From NCBI GenBank assembly GCA_036674765.1, contig JARVKI010000059.1, forward strand, positions 62,001 to 126,000: DNA of 64,000 nt, in the 5' to 3' direction. Position 1 is the first letter of the stretch, and every line of letters starts with the position of its first letter. Positions 24,513 through 35,358 of the stretch are shown in pieces. The stretch is from Seiridium cupressi (lineage: Eukaryota > Ascomycota > Sordariomycetes > Amphisphaeriales > Sporocadaceae). The notes beneath the pieces were generated by a model. That model did not search any database. It worked only from the letters and a program-made list of their open reading frames with translations, and had not been told where the DNA came from. Both the position numbers and the translations under genes were made by a program.

Positions 24513-24950
24513 GGAAGGCCGTCATTGGGACACATTAGTTATGACTGGAACGTATAAGTATTTTTCTTAGCTCGATACATTGCGTCTTTAGTACATATCG
24601 CCCAGCACAAATACCCACTTGCGGGTTTGATTTATCGCACAACTGAACTTTCCATATGATTGAGCACTATGTATTGATCCATCGCAGTTCTTGATCTATC
24701 CCTCCCACCACAATGTGAAACTCATTGTATGGTTTTCCTGGCCATGAAAACGAGGACCAATACACTCTATGAAAACCGCCAATAGCCGACTCTTCTGGCC
24801 ATGCTACTTCCCGAAGATAAGCTATAAACCGATGGCACAAGCGAGTTATTAGCCCCCCTGAACATCATAGGCTCTTTAGCCTACCTCTTGTATCATGAAT
24901 CAAATGGTCATCCCAGTGCCCTGTCATACGGAATATACTTCACGTAGTTT
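24513..24950. other. convergent spacer
   Basis: About 440 bp between the 3' ends of the Pex22-like gene and the hypothetical minus-strand gene. Nothing recognised. Confidence 0.4.
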
Positions 24951-25820
24951 CTAGTGAGGCAACAAGGTAGCACATTCGCACATTGCTTCTTCGGTCACAC
25001 CATTAAAGCAGCTTTCGTTTCCATCTTCCCAACTATCCTCCCTTCCAAATTCGGAATTACGGAGGAGTTTGGCAGATCCGGCTGAGGTAGAATCCAAGTA
25101 ACGCTTCGGCAGACTGTATTTGTTCTCAACACCTAGGAAAGTATCACCAATGTGGTCTCTAGGTCGTAAGCGTGAGAAGATTGGCCGACCTATGCGCGAA
25201 TCGTTTATAGTAGTTGACTGAGCGACAGAATGTGAAGGAATGGTGAGCCTGGAAGATTCTGGTAAGTGTTGATCGCTGAAAACGATCGGATCCATGACAG
25301 GAGCTGTTGCGCGCTGGTTTGTCTTCCTCTCCGTGACTAAAATTTTGCTGACTACATCCGAGGATTTTTGGAAAGGGCTGGTGTTGATGCCTGGTATGTC
25401 CACCGGAGGTTTGTCGTGGGTATCACACGATGAGAGGACATTTTGTACCCAATGGTTGGCCTGGATTGCCAGATCAAGGCCCTTACTGGGTCCACTGGTG
25501 CCTTCCGTATTAGAATTACTCTTGGAAACTGATTTACTCGTTGCAGGCGGAGAAGGCCCTTGGTCGCTGTAAGGGCAGTGGTCCCAACCGTCACCAGACT
25601 CTGTTGTATTCATGAGCTTGTCGTAGTGCCGTATACTAAATGCTGGGAGTCTGGCGGCAAAATTGACGCTGGGTCTCATTTCACAGACTGGTCTTTGTTG
25701 ATTGTGACTTAAGAGAAATTCAATGAGAGGTTCTGGATATTGTTGTTTTGCGATATGGTTGATGAAGAGTAGGTGAAGTTGCGTGGAGAGAGTATTGCGT
25801 ATGTACGTGGAATTAATCAT
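24951..25820 (-). CDS. hypothetical protein, low complexity
   Basis: An uninterrupted frame; starting at the ATG at 25820 it gives 289 residues. The frame is open further upstream but passes through a 19-base homopolymer (read as phenylalanines), which is more likely leader than protein. No domain is recognised. An N-terminal helix-like segment (LHLLFINHIAKQQYPEPLIEF) precedes S/T/P-rich sequence with basic patches (IGRPIFSRLRPRDHIGDTF). The conserved-looking start and the length argue for a real gene, probably a lineage-specific disordered protein. Confidence 0.5.
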   Translation of the reverse strand: MINSTYIRNTLSTQLHLLFINHIAKQQYPEPLIEFLLSHNQQRPVCEMRPSVNFAARLPAFSIRHYDKLMNTTESGDGWDHCPYSDQGPSPPATSKSVSKSNSNTEGTSGPSKGLDLAIQANHWVQNVLSSCDTHDKPPVDIPGINTSPFQKSSDVVSKILVTERKTNQRATAPVMDPIVFSDQHLPESSRLTIPSHSVAQSTTINDSRIGRPIFSRLRPRDHIGDTFLGVENKYSLPKRYLDSTSAGSAKLLRNSEFGREDSWEDGNESCFNGVTEEAMCECATLLPH

Positions 25821-26837
25821 GTCAGAGGTGCAGCTGTAATTGATACGAGATATGGTAGCGATATATGTACTCTTAGATTTACCCCCATCAAAGGAAAGAA
25901 ATTCAAAAAAAAAAAAAAAAAAATTCATAGATTTCCAGGTAGTATAACACTTAAGATCTTGGTCTCTCTCTAGGTGAAAGCTCTGATCACATTTGAGGTT
26001 ATTATTCATGCAAATGCCCTCGCCACATTAATGTTTTGGTGCGCTTTAATGAGGAAACCGTTGAAGATACATGTGGTGGGATAACTTTGTGACACACTGG
26101 AGTGGGAGCCTAAGCGATCGGACTTCAAGTGAGTTGATTACCAAAACTCTAAGTAATCTATTGGGAGCAGATTTTTGAGCTAGGTGCGTGGGCAGCTGCT
26201 TCATAACGGATGTCTGACATCTTGTTTGGGTCTGGTATTTAAACCGGTCTAGAGAAATGGGAATCATGGTATAAGGCGATATAGTTGGGCTGACGATTGA
26301 CTTGTTCCCTTTGATCTGCGTATTCATCCCTGGACGTATGTACCCCAGATTTGTCCTCGATTTGGGTGGTCACGTGCAAAGATGGTAGACAAGGTTACGG
26401 GGAGAAGTGGACTCCCGCTAGCCTGCTAGTGGCTCGACTCCTGGCCTTTGGCCTGAAATCGCTCGCTGAGCCGCAATGAGATTTCCACACTCATAGAACC
26501 CCACTCAAAGGCCATCGACGACACCTCATCGTGGCTTGTTAGTCGCTTCATACTCCAGGTTCTTTGCCTCATAGGTAACAACAGGCTTGTCCAGCTTGTC
26601 GAAGCGACGACGTAATCGCTGCCCTCGGCCGTCCAGAGCGACATCATTTGATCAACTTGCGCGCCTCGTTCACCTGACCCACCACCAGTTGTCGTCATCG
26701 AACCGCGATATCAAAACAAAGCTCAATGATCGAGTCGACCACCGCTTCGTGCTAGTTGGAGGCTCTTTAGCGACCCAGTGGAAGTGCTGATCGTTTCCCT
26801 CAGCGAGGCACGAGGCAGTTGCAGCCAAGCCCCCGTC
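25821..26837. promoter_or_regulatory. divergent region upstream of Spt20
   Basis: About 1 kb between the hypothetical gene (minus) and Spt20 (plus). It includes a 19-nt A run at 25905-25923 and the likely 5' leader of Spt20. No gene recognised. Confidence 0.4.
25905..25923. repeat. A(19) homopolymer
   Basis: A 19-base A tract in the leader of the hypothetical minus-strand gene (T tract in its sense strand). Confidence 0.85.
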
Positions 26838-29498
26838 ATGGCTCCGGTCGCGACTGCCACCGCGATTCCTGTCCCCAACCACAACCCCAATGCGACCAAG
26901 ATCAAGCGCCCTCCTCCACCAGGCATACAGACAAATGGCGCGACATCTTCACGATCCTCCCCTTCCCAGTCGCCATCCATGTCGGTCAAGCGGACACCTA
27001 CGGGTGGTAACAAAGCCCAGCCAACACCTACCTCCGCGTCTGTCAATGGAGCCATACGTGCTGCTCCCAATCGGCCGCGGCGAGAGCACTCCATCCAGGT
27101 TGCAGGTGCGGCATCAGGACGCACCGGCAGAGCCAACGCTTTGCGATCTGCGAGTCTAGCAGTTGATAATGCGGCGCTCCAGTCAATGGAGCCACGCCCC
27201 GATGGTAGGTCGTCTGTAACGCCCCCCAGGGACAGCTCTGCTTATGCGCCAGCAGTCATTACAGACCAGTATATTCTCAAGAAACATGCGGGCAGTCCGC
27301 CGTCCCTTATCGTACATCTTCATGCAACACATTTCCGATTCGATCAGCAGGACAGTATTTTCCTCTACAAGTCCCCGATGCGCGTATTTCTCGACCATGT
27401 CCGCTCGAGGACATTACCACACGATATTCTGCCATATTTTATTGAACAGGGCGTTTCATTTTATGATGGCTGTCTGATAGTCGAAATACATGACCACAAG
27501 TCGGCGGCCCAGTCTAAAGACGTGGCTAGGCCAGCCTCGGCATCAAACAAGACCGCGCCATTCTCAATACACAACTATACACCATATATTACGCCGTCCC
27601 CTTACGCCCCATATCCCAAGGAGAATGCGGACCTGGGAGCTGTTGCTGCAACGGGAGAAAATGGAAAGGCTGCGGATGTGGATGCAAGTAATAAGGAGAA
27701 CATGCCGGCCCCGGCGCTTCCAGACGCTCAGAAGAGTAAGGGCCCAGCGAAGCCGAAAGTCATCACTGTCGTTCTTCATCCGACTTCCCAAAGCCTTTAC
27801 ACCGACCTCATGATCAAGGCCACGACACCACAAGGCACTGGCGACAGCAATGTACCGCCGACCCCTGTTACGGCCGTCCCGCCGACTCCCACGGCTGGAA
27901 GCATGCCGCCACCTGCGAAGAAGCAAAAGAAGGAGCGCATGGAATTGGATGGAAAGCAAATGCATGCCGCCGAGGGGCAGATTCTCCTCGCTACGGTAGA
28001 ACCCCTGCACTTGGAGCCTACCAAGAACAAGGAAGAGTTGATTCTCCTTCTGGATCGTATGGCGGATGAGAAGCATTCCGAGGAACCCCCGAAGCCGAAG
28101 ACCAGGAAACGAACAGTTGCGGAACGTGCTGCTGACGAAGCTGCGGCCGCAGAACACGAGAAGTTCATGCTCACCTTCGATGAGCGCCTATCATCCAACA
28201 ACGGCGGTGCACAAGGCGGCGGCGATGGTGCCGAGTCCTCTGGTCAGTCCGTTCCAGCTGACGTTAGGTTTGAACGTTTCAAGGTAATCGAGGAGATCAA
28301 GCGGGAACACGCTGAGAAAAAGGAGCAAGAAAAGCTTCGGCAAGCGGAACAGGAGCGCAAGCTTGCCCTCCAAAAACAGCAGCAGCAGGCAGAGCAAGCT
28401 CAACTTATGGCAAGTCGCCAACAGGAGGCTGCCGAAAAGCATCGTAGGGAAGAAGCGGTTCGCCAACAGCAAGCTCGCCAACAGCAGGAAACACAACGTC
28501 GTGCCATGGCCCAGCAACAAGCTCAAGCCCAGGTAGCGGCTCAGGCTCAAGCCGCTGCTCAAGCTCAAGCTCAGGTGACGTCGGCACAGTCACCCCCTAA
28601 CATGCAGCAACAACTATCTCAAGCGTCGCACGGCCACCCTACGCCGGGCGCCATGCCTAATGCTCTACAGCAACACCGTTTTCCTCAAGGCGTATCACAA
28701 GCTGCAGCTTCTTCGCCCGTGGTTCGCCAGGGCACTCCGCAGAACATGTCGTCGCCCATGGTGCCAAATGGCAATGTGCCTATGCAGCAGACCAACTCTA
28801 CCATGGGCAATAGTCCGGCACGACCTCCATCAGTCGTTCAGAACCATCCCATGTCTGCTCCCATGGCTGTCAGTATGTCCGCTAGAGGGAGCCAGCAAAG
28901 CCATGCTGCGGGAACTCCCCGAATGCCAAGCGCAACGCCGCAAATGTCACACGGCACGCCTATCAATCGCCCGATGCAGACGCCACGTATGTCGCAGGCC
29001 AGTCCACCGCCAGTTATGATGGCGCAAGGTTCGAACATGGGCCAGCAAATGAGTCAAGCAATGCTCATGGGCGGCCAAAACATGGCACATATGCAAAACC
29101 CTACCATGGCGGCTCAGATGCTGGCTCAGCAACAAAGGCAACGCATTGCCCAGCAGCACATGGCAGCCATGCAAGGTGGCATGATGAACGGCCAGAACCC
29201 ACAGCAGATGGCACAGATCCAGCAGCTGCAGCAGCAGCGGTTGCTTCAGCAGCAAATGTTGAACGCCAATAATGCACAAATGATGAACGGCAACGCCCAG
29301 ATGCTGAATGCCCAGCAACAGGCCCAAATAAGACAGATGCAACAATTGCAGCAGCAGCAGCAGATGCAAGGCCAAATGGGCAATCCAAACATGATGAACG
29401 GGATGAACGGGATGAGCGGCTTGAATGGTATGAGCCCGGCGCAAATAGCTGCCCTGCAGCAGCAGATGCAACTTCAGCAGCAGCAGCAACAACAGCAA

Positions 29499-29536
<38 letters not shown>

Positions 29537-29822
29537 GCAGCAGAATGGTCAACAGCCTCAAATGGCTGCTCTGCGCAACGGAGGTATGCAGCAGCTTGTT
29601 CAGCAGAGACAACGCATGATATACCAGCAGAACATCCAGAATTTAGCGGCCAAGTACGGGGGTATACAAGCTATACCGCCCGAAATTCATCGATCATTCC
29701 ACGCCAACTGTCATCAGCGTGCCGTGTCGTCTATCCAGGATATGATGAGGAGCAACCAGCAACAGCAGGCAATGATGCAGCAAACTATGCAGAACGGTAT
29801 GAACGGAGGTATGGGCATGTAG
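26838..29822 (+). CDS. SAGA complex subunit Spt20
   Basis: A single long frame. The first ATG, at 26838 (MAPVATATAIPVPNHNPN), gives 994 residues. The Spt20 domain lies at roughly 150-235: LIVHLHATHFRFDQQDSIF, YKSPMRVFLDHVRSRTLPHD, then YFIEQGVSFYDGCLIVEIHD. After it come VVLHPTSQSLYTDLM and the E/P/T-rich block (MERLD-like, LILLLDRMADEKHSEEPPKP). The C-terminal half is glutamine and methionine rich with a coiled-coil-like KKEQEKLRQAEQERKLALQK stretch and a run of 23 glutamines. Spt20 is a structural subunit of the SAGA histone acetyltransferase coactivator in the nucleus. The frame stays open for 62 codons after the TAG at 29820, described separately. Larger than yeast Spt20 but normal for filamentous fungi. 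Confidence 0.9.
29475..29543 (+). repeat. (CAG/CAA)23 polyglutamine tract in Spt20
   Basis: Twenty-three consecutive glutamine codons, CAG interrupted by CAA in several places. It is flanked by Q-rich sequence and is likely to vary in length between strains. Confidence 0.9.
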
Positions 29823-30011
29823 GAACCGCCCAGGACAATCCAGCAGGTCGAACAATTCATGAGGCAGATCACGAACGGCGGAAAAGATGCAGTCAAAATT
29901 ATGAACCACGTGGCATGGCTAAAGCGAGCTTCGGCAGAGGCGATACAGCGGTACGGACAGGAGTTGAGACTATTTGCTTTTTCTTTTTACCACGAGTCTC
30001 AACCAGAGTGA
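29823..30011 (+). other. in-frame open extension after the Spt20 stop
   Basis: Directly after the TAG at 29820-29822 the same frame runs 62 codons to a TGA at 30009. The translation is protein-like (TIQQVEQFMRQITNGGKD, VAWLKRASAEAIQRYGQELR). A splice removing the stop would need an intron of only 38 nt (GTATGG to CAG), shorter than others here. It may be read-through, a strain-specific nonsense change, or chance. Confidence 0.35.
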
Positions 30012-31478
30012 GAGGTCAGCAGCTGATGCGATGTGTACATCATCAGACGTTTCCCAGTGCTCAATGCGACCATTCAAATCGCATTACATTACTGGCGTTT
30101 CGGCGAAGTGGTCACTCCTTGGCACAGGGATCCTCTACGAGAAGAACATAGTGGGAGTAGGTCAGGGCGGTCATTGCTGATTTCGCGACCTCGTTTCCTA
30201 TCGTTAGGTTTCAAAGATTTCAGTTCTCTATACCCCAGACTAGGTCGAATTATGCGATTGATTTCACAAGGGCGGGATGTTATGCAAGGGACGGCAGCGA
30301 AAGGGCTAATGGAAAGGTTAATGGGGAGCACGGAAGCGTTGCGTTGCGATGTGTTTGGCTTGTGTTGTGCTGTTCGAAGTTCGTGGAAGGATGACTTTGC
30401 TTGTAAATCACAAGATGTACACTGCCAGTGCTGCTCGGATGGAGTAATCAAGCACGACGGAAGGCCACTGCTTTGGGCTGTACTTTGGCGATTGAGATGG
30501 CCTCGGCGGTCCTCCGGTGGGCATGGCCCAGCAAATGCGAGGCGGGATGGGATTTACACTGCAGAGGCAGATACGATTATCGATCGGTCCTTTGTATCAT
30601 AGTTGCCACCAATTTGGTGTATTCAAGCAAGAACAATCAAATTCTCACGTCTTCCGTGCTTCGATTGAGGGTAACATTGTGAAGTCGTGTACAGATATGT
30701 GCCTCTTTAGGAGTCCTTGAGGCTCTTGGCCAGAAGGGCACCCGAGCCGATGATAAGCCCGTGTTAGTTAGGTGCATTTTCAACGCCGGGATTCGATATG
30801 TGGCACGAGCGATATTTGTTTGTGAAGCCGGAAACCCTTCGCCAGGCTGTTGCGACTATACTCGTACATTGCATTATGCTGTCGTAGTCTCTCAAATTCC
30901 GATCATTGCTGACAGAAGAAGTACCTATTGCACAGCCCAAAGCCCCAAGGCCCAAGCCCAGATCCATGGTCACGTGATCAACAGCTTCACCACGGGCGCA
31001 ATGACGACAGAGCTGCAGGCACTGGCACCAGCTACCTTAGCTAATACTGTACTGTACATTGTAGTTTACCTTGGATCCCGGTCATCCACCAGCCCGATGC
31101 AGCGCCCTGAATCCTCCCAGGCGTAGCCCAAGTAGCACATGAGCTTCTGAAAAAGTGTCTTGATGACCAAACCCCTTCTGCTTGAAAATCTGGACCCGTC
31201 ATTCGCGAGGTCTTTTGATCTTTTGTGACTCTTTCATTCGTCAGGCATCAGTTTGTTCGCTTCACTAGACCTACCACCAGTCCTCGGCTTGCTTCGTCAG
31301 CGATCTGCTCCTTCGCATTCTGGCCTCGTCATTTTACAAACCTGCAAACCACATCGCATCTCAACCACCTGACCAGGACAGCACTCAGTGATCTTGTCCC
31401 GGACGACAAGCCTGACTGAGTCTACCGCCTTGCCCCTAGCCCTTTTATCATTAGACCTTACGATCAACAAACGACGCC
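30012..31478. other. Spt20 3' region and Atg27 5' region
   Basis: About 1.5 kb. Overlapping frames of up to 189 codons look like chance. A short piece near 30510 reads GPPVGMAQQMRGGMGF, compositionally like the Q/G/M-rich Spt20 tail. The last 300 bp are pyrimidine-rich leader of the Atg27 gene. Confidence 0.35.
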
Positions 31479-32632
31479 ATGAAGCTTCGCCAAATATCGT
31501 CACCGGCCTCCGCGGCCTTGCTCCTGGCAACACCGGCGGCAGCCATGCTTAGATGCGGCGAAATCGTCGCCTCAGGGCGCAAATTCGACCTCTCGGCCCT
31601 TGGTGGTCCGCACTCCGTCACCGTAAGCCGCCCGGTCGGTCCCAACTCCCACAATACGACCTTCACGACCGATATCTGCTACAACCTAAAGTGGAAGGAC
31701 GGCGTGGACAACGATCAGCAGTGCAAGCACGGCACACGCATCTGTGCCACCGAGCGCATTGTCGGCCACCGCGGAGACGAGAAGTTCGACGACTTCAATG
31801 AGGCGTGGTCCGTCGCCGGCAGCCTGCAGCAGTATGGCGGCGGGCCGCTGGACAGCGAGGCGGTTTACCTCCCGACTAGCGACTCGAACGCGGATGCGGA
31901 GAAAGATGGTCTAAGGATCATAGTGAAGGGCGGGTGGCATAACATGGGCAACGGCCAAAAGAGGCAACAAAGGGCTATCATTGAGTTCATCTGCGATGCC
32001 AACCTCGAGGGTACCGAAGGGGAATGGAAGGGTGAGGACGAATACGTTCCAGGCGACGACGAAACGAGTGAGAGAAGGAGTCTGACAGATCCGATGCTGT
32101 ACAACGCTGCCGAGGACGGTGACAAGAAAGAGGGAGGCGGAGAAGATAAGCCGGACAAACCGGTACAACTGGGCGACAACGAGAAACAGGCTCTGCTCTT
32201 CAACTCGTACGGTCCGCTGGATAGCGATACGAACGTGGATGTCCTGAGATTGACGTGGAAGACAAAGTATGCGTGCCTCAAGTCCGACGGTGGGAAGGGA
32301 GACAGCCCATCAGAGGATAGCCCGAGCAGTCATTGGGGCTTTTTTACTTGGCTTGTTATTCTGTGAGTTTGAACCCCTACCTTATTCTGTCATGCCGAGC
32401 ACCCAGACCAAAGGTGGCTTACTGACTGAGATACAGCGTCTTCCTTGGTACAGCATCCTATCTCATCTTCGGATCCTGGTTGAATTACAACCGTTACGGT
32501 GCACGAGGCTGGGATCTACTACCGCATGGCGACACTATTCGCGATATTCCCTATCTCTTGAAGGACTGGACCAGGAGGGTTCTGAGCACAGTACAAGGCA
32601 GTGGCAGTCGCGGTGGCTACAGCGCGGTATGA
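31479..32632 (+). CDS. autophagy-related protein 27
   Basis: Two exons (31479-32362 and 32437-32632; GTGAGT donor, ATACAG acceptor) give 359 residues. The N-terminal signal peptide is MKLRQISSPASAALLLATPA. A luminal domain with spaced cysteines follows (MLRCGEIV, DICYNLKW, CKHGTRICATE, IIEFICDAN, KTKYACL), as in the mannose-6-phosphate-receptor-like fold of Atg27. An acidic, lysine-rich loop interrupts it. A single membrane segment (FFTWLVILVFLGTASYLIFG) spans the intron. The cytoplasmic tail (NYNRYGARGWDLLPHGD...) ends exactly in YSAV, the tyrosine sorting signal known at the end of yeast Atg27. Atg27 is a type I membrane protein moving between Golgi, Atg9 vesicles, endosomes and vacuole. 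Confidence 0.93.
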
Positions 32633-33712
32633 TCAACACATGGAGGCGATTGCAGATGGTTACTAGAGAGCCAAATTGGCTTGGGATCAGTGATGGCATG
32701 GCACCTGGGATTTGGGACTCGGCATCTTCCCCCTCGGCGTTTTCTGGTTGATGGCAAACAATACTTCCATGACGGCAATCAATCGTTGTATTCTTCTTTC
32801 CCTCTTGTATAGAGCACGGCGCGGTGTGTATACATCATGATTTGATTTATTTTTCCGTTGCAGAGATCTATTATGTCGTTTGACCCGAACCGACGTCGCG
32901 CTTGTGGTATGACTGTTCTGTGGATTGTCGCTCGACACGCCCGAGGCCTGCTCTTCTGGCACCAATTCTACATTGTCGGCTTAGATCCCCGAATGCCAAG
33001 GAGTTGCATTTGTGGCTGTGATATGAATAATGTATTTAGGCAAGAACGGCTGCTAGCGCAAAACGTCTATCCACAATGTTTGAGGCAGGTGCATCCGCCG
33101 TGAGGGGCCTGTTGCACCCGCTACAACCTTTCAATACCAACGTGTTGCCTCACACGTTCACCGCCCTCTGGGTCCAGTCATCTCGTGCCATAACCGACCA
33201 CTTCACATCAAGCTTGTACTTCTACATGGTCCGTTTCTGTTCCATTTCTCATAGCAAGCAAACCACGAAGACTGAAACTCTGTGTGTTTGTACTCGAATA
33301 CCTTTGCAAAATCATCACCATGTCTGCCATGTCAACTCACGCCTTGCAACGTCGAACATGCTGTATCCCGTGAATGTTGGCCAACAGTCGAACAGAAAGC
33401 TCCCCATCTTCAGAGGTCGGCAGTCGAGAGTGCGGGATTTGCTTCCGGGGCTTGTATCCACGTCTCGCGGATGAGACCTGACGAACTCGTTGGCCATCAA
33501 CTCAGCACCATACCATGAAAGAAGTGGCTGGGTAGCAGCGAAGCCTGCGAGAGCACGATGTGATCACGGGCGGGAAATCCCGTCCTTTGGAGCCTTCCCC
33601 CCTCTGGTATAACCTTCAATATTATTTCCAATACCATGGATCCCTCGACTCGTGTAGGTAGCAGGATTGGCCTCGAATCTAACCATCTCCTATAAGGCAC
33701 TGCGACTGCGGT
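32633..33712. other. convergent intergenic region
   Basis: About 1.1 kb between Atg27 and the Clr5-domain gene. Several short overlapping frames, none convincing. No RNA gene recognised. Confidence 0.4.
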
Positions 33713-35358
33713 CTACTTGATCATCAACTCGGCAACTCCTTCAGTGAGGCTCTCCATTTGCACGCCGAATTTGTTGAAGACCTGGTCGGCACCTTCGTTA
33801 TCCCCGATGTCGCGCAGATATTTCTCATAATCAGAGCATGCGTCCACCGCCCAGTCGGAACTTGGGCCAAATGTTTCCGTGCAAAAATTGATCCGCCTGT
33901 TGGAGGCATCACGGATCATTTCCTCCTTGCCTTCCAACCGGCAGATGAGGAAGAGAGTGTCGTATCCACCGGCAATGGTCCGAGTACGGTCTATTCCAGA
34001 AGCCAGGAGTTCTTCACAGATGCGTCGTGCCTCGCTGTAGCGACCGCCCATCATCAAAACCTGTGACAAGGCCATGGAGATGCGCCCGTTGTCACCCTCT
34101 CGTGGAACAGCCCTCAATTTGGATTCGGCAACATCCGTATCAATGAGGCCAGCCACGGCGAGATTACGTATGGCAAATATCGTGATACTCTGAAGGAACG
34201 TGTTACCTGGTGCGAGATATCTCTGGAACTCGGAGACCTGGGCGTCGAAAATCAATCTGGCATTCTCTTGCATCATGTTCAGTCCCATTTGATCGAGCGT
34301 TGCCATAATTTGATGGAGCGGGTGGTAAGGGCCGTGTATAATTCGAGAGAGATTCGACACATATCTGAGAAACATGGCGACGACTTCGGGATATCCGACC
34401 AGGAGGAATAGCGCAACGCTGGTATATAGCAAGAGGCGAGGGTCCTGGGCAACAATCATGTCCTTGTAATCGTTAAAGGCAATCTGCAGCAGCTTGAAGC
34501 CCTGCTGCGTATGACCACCAGCCAAGGCACCTCGTGCGAGGGCAATACGGTTGAACCAGTCAACGACATTACGATTCGAATTCAACCACTCTGGCGAATC
34601 AAGCATCCAGGTACCTTGCTCAAAAGCACCAGCACAGTACCTTGATATGTGGAAACTGCATTCCTCCGGATATCTCACGTCCGGCGGCGGCGAGAGAGGA
34701 AACAAGAAGGAAATCTCCCCCCGTCCCGGTGGAGCGGCAACACGACAACTGACGCCCGATGAAGGCGGCGTGAGCTGCTGCAAAGTAGCAACCGCCGTAC
34801 GAGGGGATCTCTTCGGCGTCGCCAAGACGAGAGGTCCCAGCTGACGACGAGATGGCCTCCCTCGGCGAGCCTCGGCCCTTCGCACGCGAGATCCCACCAC
34901 CACAGACGAGCTGCCAGGCTTGGCGGCGGACACACGCGTAGACTGCTGACGAATGATTTCGTTGACCTCCTCATACCTGTAGTTTTTTCGAAGGCCCCAT
35001 TGCTTCAGACGCGACTTATACATCCTCTCTCTTTCCAAGTCATGGTTAGTTACAGACGCTTCTTAACTTTCTTCTTTCTTTTCTTTGAGTGTTCTACGGG
35101 AGACTGGCCACTGAATCCGGGGCCTTGCATGCCCTCCTTTAGGAAGGTAGGCCTGCCAAGAAGAGCCCAAACTAGCGGGTAGTGACAAACTTACGTTGCG
35201 TAGAACTTGTGCTCGTTTTCCATGATCTGCATGATTTTCTTCAGAGTCATGTTCTGGCCTTCATACAAGGACGTGACAGTAGCGCGATGCGTCGCCCAGT
35301 CGTGTGGTGTCGCCCAAGATCCGCCTTCCGGCGGCGGCTTGACGCTCGAGTTCGCCAT
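33713..35358 (-). CDS. Clr5-domain protein
   Basis: Two exons (35358-35195, 35030-33713; GTAAGT donor, AAAG acceptor, phase 2) give 493 residues. The Clr5 domain is at the N-terminus across the junction: HDWATHRATVTSLYEGQNMT, LKKIMQIMENEHKFYAT, then ERMYKSRLKQWGLRKNYR. A basic, S/R/P-rich linker follows, then a helical region of about 330 residues (FNRIALARGALAGGHTQQGF, SEARRICEELLASG, DACSDYEKYLRDIGDNEGAD) resembling TPR-type repeats. Clr5 domains occur in many fungal proteins and are named after a fission yeast silencing factor. The molecular role of this type is unknown. Confidence 0.85.

Noticed and set aside
25905..25923. phenylalanine run as part of the hypothetical protein
   Set aside because: A homopolymer tract read as codons; more likely 5' leader upstream of the ATG at 25820.
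26778..26837. Spt20 start 20 codons upstream
   Set aside because: That start is GTG; the first ATG in frame is at 26838.
28947..29612. 221-codon leucine-rich antisense frame
   Set aside because: It is the mirror of the glutamine-rich Spt20 coding sequence; CAG/CAA repeats read backward give leucines.
30033..30602. 189-codon plus-strand frame after Spt20
   Set aside because: Overlapping frames on both strands, no domain, no codon pattern; treated as 3' UTR sequence.
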